From: an uncultured Eubacterium sp.
Lineage (GTDB): Bacteria > Bacillota > Clostridia > Lachnospirales > Lachnospiraceae
Direction: 5' to 3'
DNA length: 51,330 nt
Assembly (NCBI GenBank): GCA_910580075.1
Contig: CAJTVR010000024.1
Location: forward strand, 1,408 to 52,737
In this document: piece after piece, positions 51,206 through 51,330 of the stretch
How the letters are laid out: every line of letters begins with the position of its first letter
Position numbering within the stretch: the first letter of the stretch is position 1
Notes under the pieces: model-generated
What the model was told of the DNA's origin: nothing
Seen by the model: only the letters and a program-made list of their open reading frames with translations
Databases searched by the model: none
Program-made: the position numbers and the translations under genes

Positions 51206-51330
51206 ACTGCTGCAGACGTATATACTGTGAAGTGTGTGAACGGCAGAGGAAGTATGAATATCCGGACGCTGGGAAGAGACACTTTTTCCTTTTTCTGTTC
51301 CGCCTGCGAACAGTAAGAAATTCTAAATTT

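Overview
The window looks like a chromosome segment of a gut Firmicute, most likely a Lachnospiraceae (Blautia/Ruminococcus-like). The grounds are family-level: AGGAGG ribosome sites, moderate GC, a UPF0237 (ACT)/UPF0210 gene pair, a heterodimeric ABC exporter of BmrCD type, and Firmicute mobilizable elements. No rRNA, intact tRNA or CRISPR array is visible.

Layout. (1) 1-5104: right part of a small AT-rich integrative element. It has an iteron/stem-loop origin-like region, a candidate antisense RNA, a HUH plus SF3-helicase Rep (rep start broken or unusual), a tyrosine recombinase, an XRE regulator, a small conserved protein, and a tRNA-Leu-like 3' fragment as a possible attachment scar. (2) 5108-27878: a decaying mobilizable element (IME). 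Its MobV relaxase, RepA, XRE regulator, VanZ-like protein and serine recombinase all carry frameshifts, stops or deletions; only the Cys-rich VLP gene and small ORFs look whole. (3) Nested inside codon 1 of that mobV is a second 16.4 kb element (about 6402-22811) bounded by an imperfect 19-bp repeat. It carries two Xis-like proteins, a replication-like protein with an iteron cluster, a sigma-70-like factor, a sigma-r4-like regulator, a Rha/KilA-C antirepressor, a two-gene STAND module (small membrane protein plus NB-ARC-TPR protein) sharing a short motif, two toxin-antitoxin pairs, Uma2, a HIRAN protein, an XRE repressor with its divergent operators, and a frameshifted Tn916-type integrase. 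The 9-mer GGCAGCAGT occurs 20 times in this element on both strands; I found no exact copy elsewhere in the window.

(4) 27931-31108: a truncated nitroreductase, a methyltransferase-specificity gene whose nuclease domain appears deleted, and a promoter - 12-aa leader ORF - hairpin - terminator unit. (5) 31137-35310: a degenerate tandem repeat array followed by a two-subunit ABC exporter. (6) 35424-37375: AAA-ATPase fragment, MotA/FliG-like protein, a type I toxin-antitoxin pair (31-aa toxin), and a VanZ protein.

(7) 37432-49373: a polysaccharide island (XRE regulator, Wzz-like co-polymerase, methyltransferase, three glycosyltransferases, DUF2334 deacetylase-like protein, Wzy, a second glycan protein, Wzx) with slippage-like repeats at two gene starts. 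It lies between 71-bp direct repeats (69/71 identical) that hold the end of the VanZ gene and the promoter of the ACT/UPF0210 operon. (8) 49394-51205: that operon. The overall picture is an integration hotspot of nested and decaying elements next to surface-polysaccharide and export functions.
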